Shown: positions 1-5,120 of the stretch, in pieces
How the letters are laid out: every line of letters begins with the position of its first letter
How positions within the stretch are numbered: position 1 is the stretch's first letter
Assembly: GCA_038231495.1 (NCBI GenBank)
Contig: JBBRLG010000538.1
Location: 1-5,120, forward strand
Direction of reading: 5' to 3'
From: JBBRLG01 sp038231495
GTDB taxonomy: Bacteria; Planctomycetota; Planctomycetia; Gemmatales; Gemmataceae
Length of the DNA stretch: 5,120 nucleotides
Notes under the pieces: model-generated
Told to the model about the DNA's origin: nothing
Database searches by the model: none
Seen by the model: only the letters and a program-made list of their open reading frames with translations
Program-made: the position numbers and the translations under genes

Positions 1-1
1 C

Positions 2-1228
2 CGCTACCACATCAACGAAGCGCGGACGGCCGTCCAGAAGGAAGACTACAAGGAAGCCCGGCGGCACGTCCGCGCGGCCCTGAGTCTTTGGTCCGCCGAC
101 GCGCCTACCCAACTTCTGGCGGCTCGGATCGAACGGCTCAACGGCGATTACGTCGAAGCGGAAAAACACCTCAACGAGTGCCAACGCCTTCAGGGCGGTC
201 CCAGCGACGACACCCAGGTCGAATGGCTCTTGATCCGGGCCGAGAATAACGAACTGGACGAGGTCGCGCCGGGGCTGCTGTACGCCATCGCCCAGGACCA
301 CGCGCGTAAGTTGGAAATGCTGGAAGCCCTGGCCCGCGCCGCCATGCACGAGATGCGGTACCGCCAGGCTCAGGATTACCTCGACCGGTGGCTGCGCTTC
401 GAGCCGGAAAGCGCCCGCGCCCTGGACTGGCGCAGCTGGGTTTTTGAACGCTTGAACTTCCGGGAACAGGCGGTGGCCGACGCTGAGCGCTCCCTCCAGT
501 TGCAACCGGACCGCCACAAGTTGCGCCTGCGCCTGATCGAGTTGCACCTGGCCCGGAACAATACCCGCGGCGCTGCTCCGCACGCCGAATTCATCGCGGC
601 GGCCCGGCCCGACGACGCCGACGCTCTGGTCGCGCTGGCCCGCTGCCGACTGCTGCAAGGCAAGTCGGAAGAAGGCCAACAACTCCTCGAACGGGCGTTG
701 GTCCACAATCCGGCACACCCCGCGGCACTCCTGGAGCTAGCGCGCATCTACAACCGCAACGGCCGCCCCGCCGACGGGGAACGGCTCGCCCGTCGGGCCT
801 TGGAGCAGTCGTCCGATGACGGCGATTTGCTGTTCGTCCTGTGCGAGAGTTTTCGCTTGCAAGACAAGGACGACGCGGAAACCGAGCGCTGGGCGGCTCG
901 CAACGAGCGGGTGCGGGCCGATGTGCGCCTGGCGGACGACTTCCTGCGCACCGAGGCCGCTTCTGCCACGCGGACGCCGGACCAGGTGGCGGTGGCGGGC
1001 AGCGCCCTGCTCCGCCTGCACCAGGACCTCGGTTTGTACTGGCTCAACGAAGCGCTGAAGCAGGACCCGGCCAACCGCATCGCCCGGCTGGCGCTCGCGG
1101 ATTACTTTGAAACGAAGGGTAACGCCGAAGCGGCCCGCGAGCACCGGCGCGCCGCCCGCGAAGCGCGTGCGGCGCTGGGTGCCGCGGTGGGTTGTTCGGT
1201 TACGACGACTTTTTGGGGGAGAGAATAA
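2..1228 (+). CDS. TPR-repeat protein, 5'-truncated by the window edge
   Basis: The frame is open from position 2 to the TAA at 1226-1228, giving 408 visible residues. The true start lies outside the window; an internal TTG at 230 is not a credible start because the 76 residues before it are also good TPR sequence. About eight helix-turn-helix TPR units can be picked out, many ending in a Pro-containing turn. Examples are residues ~1-34 (with KEDYKEARRHVRAAL), ~35-70 (LNGDYVEAEKHLNECQRL), ~103-138 (RYRQAQDYLDRWLRFEP), and successive 34-residue units ending in LQLQPD, AAARPDD, LVHNPAH and LEQSSDD. A last unit lies near DYFETKGNAEAAREH. The tail is Ala/Arg-rich. TPR arrays bind partner proteins; no catalytic domain is visible and the partner is unknown. 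No signal peptide or membrane helix is seen here, but a missing N-terminal anchor is possible. It converges on the EF-G gene. The family call is firm; the function is not known. Confidence 0.9.
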   Translation, partial: RYHINEARTAVQKEDYKEARRHVRAALSLWSADAPTQLLAARIERLNGDYVEAEKHLNECQRLQGGPSDDTQVEWLLIRAENNELDEVAPGLLYAIAQDHARKLEMLEALARAAMHEMRYRQAQDYLDRWLRFEPESARALDWRSWVFERLNFREQAVADAERSLQLQPDRHKLRLRLIELHLARNNTRGAAPHAEFIAAARPDDADALVALARCRLLQGKSEEGQQLLERALVHNPAHPAALLELARIYNRNGRPADGERLARRALEQSSDDGDLLFVLCESFRLQDKDDAETERWAARNERVRADVRLADDFLRTEAASATRTPDQVAVAGSALLRLHQDLGLYWLNEALKQDPANRIARLALADYFETKGNAEAAREHRRAAREARAALGAAVGCSVTTTFWGRE

Positions 1229-1294
1229 AAAGCCCTGACACAAAGGCGAGCCGGGAGCGTAAGAGCGTTCGGAAAAAATGAGATCGCGAAGGCG

Positions 1295-1376
1295 GCGAGT
1301 CCGCAGCGCGAAGCAAGGACGAGCGCGCAATGCCGGGAACCGTGCCGCTCGTCCTTGCTTCGCGCTGCGGACTCGC
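1295..1376. terminator. Perfect 31-bp stem-loop between convergent genes, possible bidirectional terminator
   Basis: The arms 1295-1325 and 1346-1376 are exactly complementary, with a 20-base loop at 1326-1345. It sits between the stop of the plus-strand TPR gene (1228) and the stop of the minus-strand EF-G gene (1487), where a shared terminator would be expected. It is not a textbook intrinsic terminator: on the plus strand no T-run follows, and on the minus strand a T6 run (1278-1273 read in reverse) begins about 16 bases beyond the stem. The stem is seen directly; the terminator role is inferred from position. Confidence 0.45.
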
Positions 1377-1415
1377 AGGCCCGACTGAAGCGCGTCTCAT
1401 TCTTTCCGGACTCTC

Positions 1416-1457
1416 TAAGCGACCGGAGTTCATTCGGACGTAACCTTCGGTCGCTTA
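1416..1457. repeat. Short inverted repeat next to the EF-G stop
   Basis: TAAGCGACCG at 1416-1425 pairs perfectly with CGGTCGCTTA at 1448-1457 across a 22-base loop. The right arm overlaps the outer arm of the larger element, so the two foldings compete. It is the first hairpin reached by transcription leaving the EF-G gene. No T-run follows, so a terminator role is weak. Confidence 0.5.
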
Positions 1458-1486
1458 CGCTCCCGGCGCGCCTAATTGAATAGCTT

Positions 1487-3586
1487 CTACGACTCTTCCG
1501 GATGCAACAAAGCGTTTAACACCTCGTCCGGTGCCGGCAGGTAGGCGTGCGGCTCCATCGTCGAGGACGCCCGGCCCTGGCTCAGGCTGCGCACCTTGTC
1601 GGCGTAGTCGAACATCTGCCGCAGCGCCACCGTCGCTCCGATCACGCGCAGCCGGCCGCGCGTCAGGATTTCCGTGATCTCCGCACGCCGGGCGTTCAGG
1701 TCCGACGTGACCGGGCCTAAGTACTCCTCTGGCACCGTCACCTCCACCTTCATCACCGGCTCCAGCAGCACGATGTTGTCGCGCATTGCCTTGTGAACCG
1801 CGTCGGCCCCGGCGGCCTGAAACGCCGTCTCGTTGGAGAACTGCTCTTCCATCTCGCCGCCGACGATCGTGGCCAACACGTTCATCACCGGAAAACCCAA
1901 CTCGCCCGAATCGAGCGCCCCGCGGATGCCCTGCTCCGCCGCCGCCAGGAATAACGGCGACAGCACGTCCGGTTTGATCTTCGTTAGGACCTTGATCGGC
2001 TCCGGCCCTTTGTACGGCTCAAATTGGACCGACACCTTGGCGAACAGCCCCGACGTGCCGGCCTGGCGGACGCATTCGCCGACGACCGGCGTCGCTTGTT
2101 TGATCGTCTCGCGGTAGCTGACCCGCGGCTTGCCGACCCGGATTTTCAGCCGGAAGTCGCGCTCCATGCGGTGCTGTTTGATTTCCAGGTGCAACATGCC
2201 CATGCCGCTCATCAACGTTTGGCCCGTGTCGCGATCGACCTTCCAGGTGAACGTCGGGTCCTCGCGGCGCAACAGGTTCAGGATTTTTTCGAGCTTGTCC
2301 TTGTCCGCGGACGACTCCGGCTCGATGGACCGGCTCACGACCGCCTCGGCGAAGTGGATCGGCTCCAGGAGGATCGGGTTTTGAATGTCGCAGAGCGTGT
2401 CGCCGGTGATCGAATCTTTGAGGCCGATGATGGCCACGATGTCGCCGGCGACGGCCTCGGGGACTTCCCTGCGCTCGGTGGGGTCGGCCAGCGTGTGATA
2501 AAGCTTGCTGACCATCTCCTTCATGTCCTTGCCGGGGTTGTACGGCCGGCTCTGGGACTTGAGGATGCCGGAGTAGACGCGGACGTAGAACAGCTCGCCG
2601 TGGTCGCTCGCCACGATCTTGAAAACGAGGCCGCAGAACGGCTCATTCGGGTCGGGTTTCCGCTTCTCTTCCTTGTCCTTCTTTTTGGGATTGGTGCCCG
2701 TCACCGGCGGCCGGTCGAGCGGGCAGGGCAAGTACCAACAGCAGGCGTCCATGAGCGGCTGCACGCCGATGTGCTCGCGGCCCGATCCGCACAGCACCGG
2801 CTGGATCACGCGCCGCAGCACCTGTTCGCGGATGACGGCCCGCAGTGTTTCGAGCGGGATGTCCTTGCCTTCGAGGTAGGCGGTCGTGATCTTGTCCGAC
2901 TCGTCGTGCTTGGTCAGCTGGTCGAACAGCTTCTCGCGCCAGGTTTGGGCGTACTCCCGCTGCGCTTCGGGGATCGCCTCTTCGCGGAAGGTTTTGCCCT
3001 GTTTATCTGCGTCGTAATAGATCGCCTTCATCGTCAGCAGGTCGATGATGCCGGTAAACGGCAGCGGGCTGTCCTTGGGCGAACCGGCGCCGATCGGCAC
3101 GGTGAGGGCGACCGGGTTGCCTTCCAGTCGGTCGCGGACCTCGTCGAGCGCGTTGTCGAAATTGGCCCCGACCACGTCCATCTTGTTGACAAAAACGAGG
3201 CGCGGCACCTGGTACTTGTCGGCCTGTCGCCAGACCGTTTCCGACTGAGCCTCGACGCCCTTCTGCGCGTCGAAAACGACAACGCAGCCGTCCAGGACGC
3301 GCAGGGAGCGCTCGACCTCGGCGGTGAAATCGACGTGGCCGGGCGTGTCGATCAGGTTGACGGTGCAGCCCTGCCACTCGAACGGGATGCAGGCGCTGTA
3401 GATCGTGATGCCGCGCTCCTGCTCCTCGGCGTTCCAGTCGGTCGTGGTGTTCCCCGCATCGACGGCACCGAGTTTGTAGCTGGCCCCGGCGTAAAACAGG
3501 ATGTGTTCGGTGGTCGTGGTCTTGCCCGCGTCGATGTGGGCGATGACGCCCAGGTTGCGGAACGTGCTCAGGTCGGTGCCGGCCAT
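1487..3586 (-). CDS. fusA: Elongation factor G, divergent (EF-G2-like) type
   Basis: This 699-residue translational GTPase acts on the ribosome in translocation and/or recycling. The G domain shows AHIDAGKTTTT (16-26), switch I ending RGITI (58-62), DTPGH (80-84), NKMD (134-137) and CGSG (266-269), where canonical EF-G has GSA. A Lys-rich linker (301-310) leads into domain II from about 316; domain III includes GMGMLHLE (461-468), where the family usually has GMGELHLE; domains IV and V follow from about 486 and 606. Both domain IV tip loops are non-canonical: RQAGTSGLF (507-515) replaces RQSGGRGQYG, and GGEMEEQFSNETAF (576-589) replaces the GSYHxVDSSE-type loop with its tip His. The stretch around 33-50 (LGAVDAGNTTTD) and YLGPVTSDL (622-630) recall mitochondrial EF-G2, a recycling factor. 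The ATG at 3586 has GGAG (plus 3594-3597) seven bases upstream. It is last in the operon. Family certain; recycling subtype is inference. Confidence 0.97.
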   Translation of the reverse strand: MAGTDLSTFRNLGVIAHIDAGKTTTTEHILFYAGASYKLGAVDAGNTTTDWNAEEQERGITIYSACIPFEWQGCTVNLIDTPGHVDFTAEVERSLRVLDGCVVVFDAQKGVEAQSETVWRQADKYQVPRLVFVNKMDVVGANFDNALDEVRDRLEGNPVALTVPIGAGSPKDSPLPFTGIIDLLTMKAIYYDADKQGKTFREEAIPEAQREYAQTWREKLFDQLTKHDESDKITTAYLEGKDIPLETLRAVIREQVLRRVIQPVLCGSGREHIGVQPLMDACCWYLPCPLDRPPVTGTNPKKKDKEEKRKPDPNEPFCGLVFKIVASDHGELFYVRVYSGILKSQSRPYNPGKDMKEMVSKLYHTLADPTERREVPEAVAGDIVAIIGLKDSITGDTLCDIQNPILLEPIHFAEAVVSRSIEPESSADKDKLEKILNLLRREDPTFTWKVDRDTGQTLMSGMGMLHLEIKQHRMERDFRLKIRVGKPRVSYRETIKQATPVVGECVRQAGTSGLFAKVSVQFEPYKGPEPIKVLTKIKPDVLSPLFLAAAEQGIRGALDSGELGFPVMNVLATIVGGEMEEQFSNETAFQAAGADAVHKAMRDNIVLLEPVMKVEVTVPEEYLGPVTSDLNARRAEITEILTRGRLRVIGATVALRQMFDYADKVRSLSQGRASSTMEPHAYLPAPDEVLNALLHPEES

Positions 3587-3617
3587 GACGGTACTCCACG
3601 CGCGGGGGGCGCATAGA

Positions 3618-3667
3618 TTTGCCGCTTGCGGCTTTGCATTAGAACTTGCAAAGCCGCAAGCGGCAAA
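3618..3667. repeat. Perfect 21-bp hairpin in the rpsG-fusA spacer
   Basis: The arms 3618-3638 and 3647-3667 are exactly complementary, with an 8-base loop TTAGAACT (3639-3646). The hairpin lies 16 bases after the rpsG stop and about 20 bases before the GGAG that precedes fusA. No U-run follows on the minus-strand transcript, so full intrinsic termination is unlikely. Each arm contains the small palindrome GCCGCTTGCGGC or its complement. It could stabilise or mark a processing site in the mRNA, or be a repeat insertion; the structure itself is certain. Confidence 0.85.
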
Positions 3668-3683
3668 AGAGGAGGCCGGTTCG

Positions 3684-4154
3684 TTACCACGCGAAGTGGG
3701 CGAACGCCTTGTTGGAATCGGCCATCTTGATCGTATTTTCGCGCTTGGTCATGGCCTCGCCCTCACGGCGGTAGGCGGCCATCAGCTCGTCGGAGAGCCG
3801 CAGCAACATCGCCCGGCCGGACTTTTTGCGGGCCGCGTCAATGACCCAGCGGATGGCCAGGCTCTGTTGGCGCGTGCGGTTGACCTGCATCGGCACCTGA
3901 TACGTCGCCCCGCCGACGCGCTTGGAGCGCACTTCGACGGTCGGCTTGACGTTCTCGATGGCCTGGGTGAAGACGTCGATCGGGTTGGCGTCGGGCATCC
4001 GCTTCTTGATCTGGTCCAGCGCGCCGTAGAAGATGCGCATGGACGTGGCCTTCTTGCCCTGCCACATGAGGCAGTTGATGAACTTGCTGGCCAACTTGGA
4101 ATTATAGCGCGGGTCCGGTTTCAGGGTCTCGGCGCTGGCGGTTCTCTTTGCCAT
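3684..4154 (-). CDS. rpsG: 30S ribosomal protein S7 (uS7)
   Basis: The 156-residue product has the usual length for S7. It binds the 3' domain of 16S rRNA, nucleates assembly of the 30S head, and contacts tRNA and mRNA near the E site. The S7 signature is clear at the N-terminal side: DPRYNSKLASKFINCLM, then GKK (about residues 14-35). The conserved core ENVKPTVEVRSKRVGGATYQ (67-86) follows, then AIRWVIDAARKK (100-111) and the C-terminal NKAFAHFAW. The start ATG at 4154 is supported by AAGG (plus 4162-4165) seven bases upstream. It starts 21 bases after the stop of the small Cys-rich ORF, so the two are surely cotranscribed. In E. coli S7 autoregulates through the rpsL-rpsG spacer; here that spacer contains an extra gene, so such control would have to be rearranged. 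Confidence 0.98.
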   Translation of the reverse strand: MAKRTASAETLKPDPRYNSKLASKFINCLMWQGKKATSMRIFYGALDQIKKRMPDANPIDVFTQAIENVKPTVEVRSKRVGGATYQVPMQVNRTRQQSLAIRWVIDAARKKSGRAMLLRLSDELMAAYRREGEAMTKRENTIKMADSNKAFAHFAW

Positions 4155-4174
4155 GGTGCAACCTTGTCGTGGAT

Positions 4175-4417
4175 TCAGTTAAGCGACGGCACCGGCAGGG
4201 TGCGTTGGTAGTGCGAGGGCTTCACCTTGCGCACCTTGCCGGTCGGTTCAAACAGGAGGTCGTTAATCAGGTTACAGGTCGGGCAGGGAATTTTGACGAC
4301 GGCCACCGACCGCCGTTCCTCCCCGGCCAAACCCTTGCCCGCACAGTGGAGCTTCACGCTCACGGGATAGCAACAGCCGCAACAATCGAAATTGAGGGAC
4401 AGTTCCAGTTCCATCAT
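4175..4417 (-). CDS. Small Cys-rich, zinc-ribbon-like protein of unknown function inserted between rpsL and rpsG
   Basis: This 80-residue ORF (ATG at 4417, TGA at 4177-4175) is not a protein I can name. It has a CCGCC cluster at residues 12-16, a further Cys at 25, and CPTC at 45-48, followed by NLINDLLFEPTGKVRKVKP. Paired Cys on short beta-like strands suggests one zinc-binding ribbon, but the ligands are inferred. The product is small, basic at its C-terminal end and cytoplasmic by appearance (no signal peptide or membrane segment). It starts 105 bases after rpsL and ends 20 bases before rpsG, in the same direction. Two adjacent ATGs exist (4417 and 4414); GGAG at 4430-4433 is 12 bases from the first, which favours it. 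Location suggests a link to translation or ribosome assembly; this is guilt by association only. Confidence 0.75.
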   Translation of the reverse strand: MMELELSLNFDCCGCCYPVSVKLHCAGKGLAGEERRSVAVVKIPCPTCNLINDLLFEPTGKVRKVKPSHYQRTLPVPSLN

Positions 4418-4429
4418 CGTACAGCAGCA

Positions 4430-4433
4430 CTCC
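4430..4433 (-). promoter_or_regulatory. Ribosome binding site of the small Cys-rich ORF
   Basis: GGAG on the minus strand lies 12 bases before the first of two tandem ATG codons (15 before the second). The spacing is long but fits the first ATG better. Other ATG-free in-frame sequence extends upstream, so this site helps fix the start. Confidence 0.4.
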
Positions 4434-4450
4434 GAATACGGGATGGCGGG

Positions 4451-4480
4451 TGCCGTGCTTTCGAGTCCGAAAGCCTGGCA
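4451..4480. repeat. Hairpin in the spacer between rpsL and the small ORF
   Basis: GCTTTCG (4457-4463) and CGAAAGC (4468-4474) form a perfect 7-bp stem with the 4-base loop AGTC. TGCC (4451-4454) and GGCA (4477-4480) add an outer 4-bp stem across a 2x2 internal loop. On the minus-strand mRNA no U-run follows. It might be an mRNA control or processing element; no function can be assigned. Confidence 0.55.
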
Positions 4481-4522
4481 GCCCGCAGTAGGGGTTCGTT
4501 CGACGCCGCTGGCACGGGCGAA

Positions 4523-4897
4523 CTACTTGCCTTCGCGCTTGGCACCGTACTTGGACCGGGCTTGCTTGCGGTCGGCAACGCCCTGGGAGTCGAGCACGCC
4601 GCGGACGATGTGGTAGCGTACGCCGGGCAAGTCGCGGACGCGGCCGCCGCGCACCAGCACGATCGAATGCTCTTGCAGGTTGTGCCCTTCGCCGGGAATG
4701 TAAGCCGTGACCTCGACGCCGTTGGAGAGGCGGACGCGGGCCACCTTCCGCAGGGCGGAGTTGGGCTTCTTGGGCGTCATAATCTTGACCTGCAAGCAGA
4801 CGCCCTTCTTTTGCGGACAGCCGTGCAAGGCCGGGTGTTTCGGCCGGCGGTACTGCTGTTCGCGGGGCTTGCGCACCAGTTGATTAATCGTTGGCAT
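4523..4897 (-). CDS. rpsL: 30S ribosomal protein S12 (uS12)
   Basis: The 124-residue product aligns without gaps to E. coli S12 from memory. S12 sits at the decoding centre of the 30S subunit and affects accuracy. Visible hallmarks are NQLVRKPR at the N-terminus, GCPQKKGVC (26-34), TPKKPNSALRKV (41-52), GEGHNLQEHS (69-78), DLPGVRYHIVRG (89-100) and DRKQARSKYG (109-118). Lys43, a classic streptomycin-resistance position, is retained. Residue 88 (counting Met) is Arg (codon CGC, plus 4634-4636) where most bacteria have Lys. Asp89, methylthiolated in E. coli, is present. The ATG at 4897 fits the family N-terminus exactly, but no clear Shine-Dalgarno precedes it. It is the first gene of the operon visible here; the upstream gene, often rpoC in other bacteria, is not seen. 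Confidence 0.98.
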   Translation of the reverse strand: MPTINQLVRKPREQQYRRPKHPALHGCPQKKGVCLQVKIMTPKKPNSALRKVARVRLSNGVEVTAYIPGEGHNLQEHSIVLVRGGRVRDLPGVRYHIVRGVLDSQGVADRKQARSKYGAKREGK

Positions 4898-4950
4898 AGT
4901 CGCTTCGTAGGTTCAAAGGCACTCGATGGCCGCAATAAAGCCAAAACATT

Positions 4951-4979
4951 ACGGTAGTGAGGAAAGGCCTTCCGGTCAA
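4951..4979 (-). promoter_or_regulatory. Weak sigma70-like promoter candidate upstream of rpsL
   Basis: On the minus strand TTGACC (plus 4974-4979) matches five of six -35 bases. A 17-base spacer follows, then TACCGT (plus 4951-4956), matching three of six -10 bases. Initiation here would give a leader of roughly 45 bases before rpsL. The spacer contains the 8-base palindrome AAGGCCTT. The -10 is poor and the organism's promoters are unknown, so this is a candidate only. Confidence 0.25.
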
Positions 4980-5063
4980 GATTGAACCCGTGGTTTCTGG
5001 GGGTGTGGCAACGGTTTCGGGTGAGCCCTTCACCAACCCCGGAAGCTTTTTCTCGTGCGGAAG

Positions 5064-5098
5064 GTCCGCTCGGACGTAGCCGCAAGCGGCTCGCTTGC
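5064..5098. repeat. Cluster of short palindromes upstream of rpsL
   Basis: GTCCG-CT-CGGAC lies at 5064-5075 and AGCCGC-AA-GCGGCT at 5078-5091. An alternative 7-bp stem GCAAGCG/CGCTTGC lies at 5082-5088/5092-5098. The core GCCGCAAGCGGC also occurs in both arms of the hairpin between rpsG and fusA. The rest of 4898-5120 shows no supported gene; the cluster suggests intergenic repeat DNA. Confidence 0.55.
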
Positions 5099-5120
5099 TG
5101 GCTTCTGCGCGGGTTCAGCC

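Larger units (their letters stand above)
1244..1473. repeat. Composite nested inverted-repeat element filling the convergent spacer
   Basis: Three sets of arms are nested. The outer arms 1244-1263 and 1454-1473 match 19/20 as inverted repeats, with 14 bases perfect at 1250-1263/1454-1467. The middle arms 1271-1283 and 1395-1407 match 12/13 and continue as a CGCG pair after one bulged base. The central arms 1295-1325 and 1346-1376 are a perfect 31-bp inverted repeat. The right side carries about 40 extra bases between the outer and middle arms. No ORF or obvious target-site duplication is present. It may be a MITE- or REP-like intergenic repeat, or a structured double terminator; copy number in the genome would decide. 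Confidence 0.75.

Noticed and set aside
230..232. TTG as the start of the TPR gene
   Set aside because: The same frame is open upstream to position 2 and encodes two more TPR-like units, so the gene is truncated by the window and does not start here.
2024..3616. 530-codon open frame on the plus strand opposite EF-G
   Set aside because: It is antisense to a gene with all EF-G motifs. Its translation is low-complexity and rich in Asp/Val/Arg/Leu, as expected for a complementary frame of GC-rich coding DNA.
3618..3667. Hairpin as a full intrinsic terminator after rpsG
   Set aside because: No U-run follows on the minus-strand transcript, and fusA with its own GGAG follows directly.
3501..4957. 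Plus-strand open frames opposite rpsG and rpsL (3501-4211 and 4148-4957)
   Set aside because: They mirror well-identified ribosomal protein genes and show no family motif of their own.
4777..5085. 102-codon minus-strand open frame overlapping the start of rpsL
   Set aside because: It overlaps rpsL in another frame by more than 100 bases and has no recognisable sequence.
5030..5119. Possible C-terminal tail of an upstream minus-strand gene (29 codons ending TGA at 5032-5030)
   Set aside because: The short Ala/Pro/Glu-rich translation has no recognisable motif. The stretch contains intergenic-type palindromes, and a chance open frame of this length is common in GC-rich DNA. An rpoC tail cannot be excluded without the next window.
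1..5120. tRNA or rRNA genes, CRISPR arrays, transposase genes
   Set aside because: No cloverleaf, rRNA-like block, regularly spaced direct repeat or transposase coding sequence was seen.

Overview
The window is GC-rich bacterial DNA (I estimate a little over 60% GC). It holds the distal part of a str-type ribosomal operon on the minus strand, facing the 3' end of a tetratricopeptide-repeat (TPR) gene on the plus strand. The best guess for the source is a planctomycete, possibly Gemmata-like. Three things point there: the elongation factor G (EF-G) looks like the divergent paralogue known from spirochaetes, planctomycetes, delta-proteobacteria and mitochondria; a small Cys-rich protein is inserted in the ribosomal operon; and short palindromic repeats fill the spacers. 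This placement is inference and no marker search was possible.

Layout. Positions 2-1228 (+) are the C-terminal 408 residues of a TPR protein whose start lies off the window. Positions 1229-1486 are a convergent intergenic spacer almost filled by nested inverted repeats, including a perfect 31-bp stem. Positions 1487-3586 (-) encode a 699-residue EF-G. Positions 3587-3683 are a spacer with a perfect 21-bp hairpin. Positions 3684-4154 (-) are rpsG (S7). Positions 4175-4417 (-) encode an unrecognised 80-residue Cys-rich, zinc-ribbon-like protein. Positions 4418-4522 are a spacer with a smaller hairpin. Positions 4523-4897 (-) are rpsL (S12). Positions 4898-5120 have no supported gene; they contain short palindromes and a weak promoter candidate.

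The minus-strand order rpsL, small Cys-rich ORF, rpsG, fusA keeps the classic str order with one extra gene inserted. No tuf follows fusA, because the convergent TPR gene comes next. S12 and S7 are small-subunit proteins that shape the decoding centre and the head/mRNA exit region, and EF-G drives translocation and/or recycling on the same ribosome. EF-G domain IV lacks both canonical decoding-site tip loops, so this operon may carry a recycling-specialised EF-G rather than the main translocase.

The most interesting points are the EF-G subtype, the inserted Cys-rich ORF, the composite palindromic element at 1244-1473, the perfect hairpin between rpsG and fusA, the recurrent 12-base palindrome shared by two spacers, and a natural Arg at the S12 position where Lys-to-Arg gives streptomycin resistance in other bacteria.
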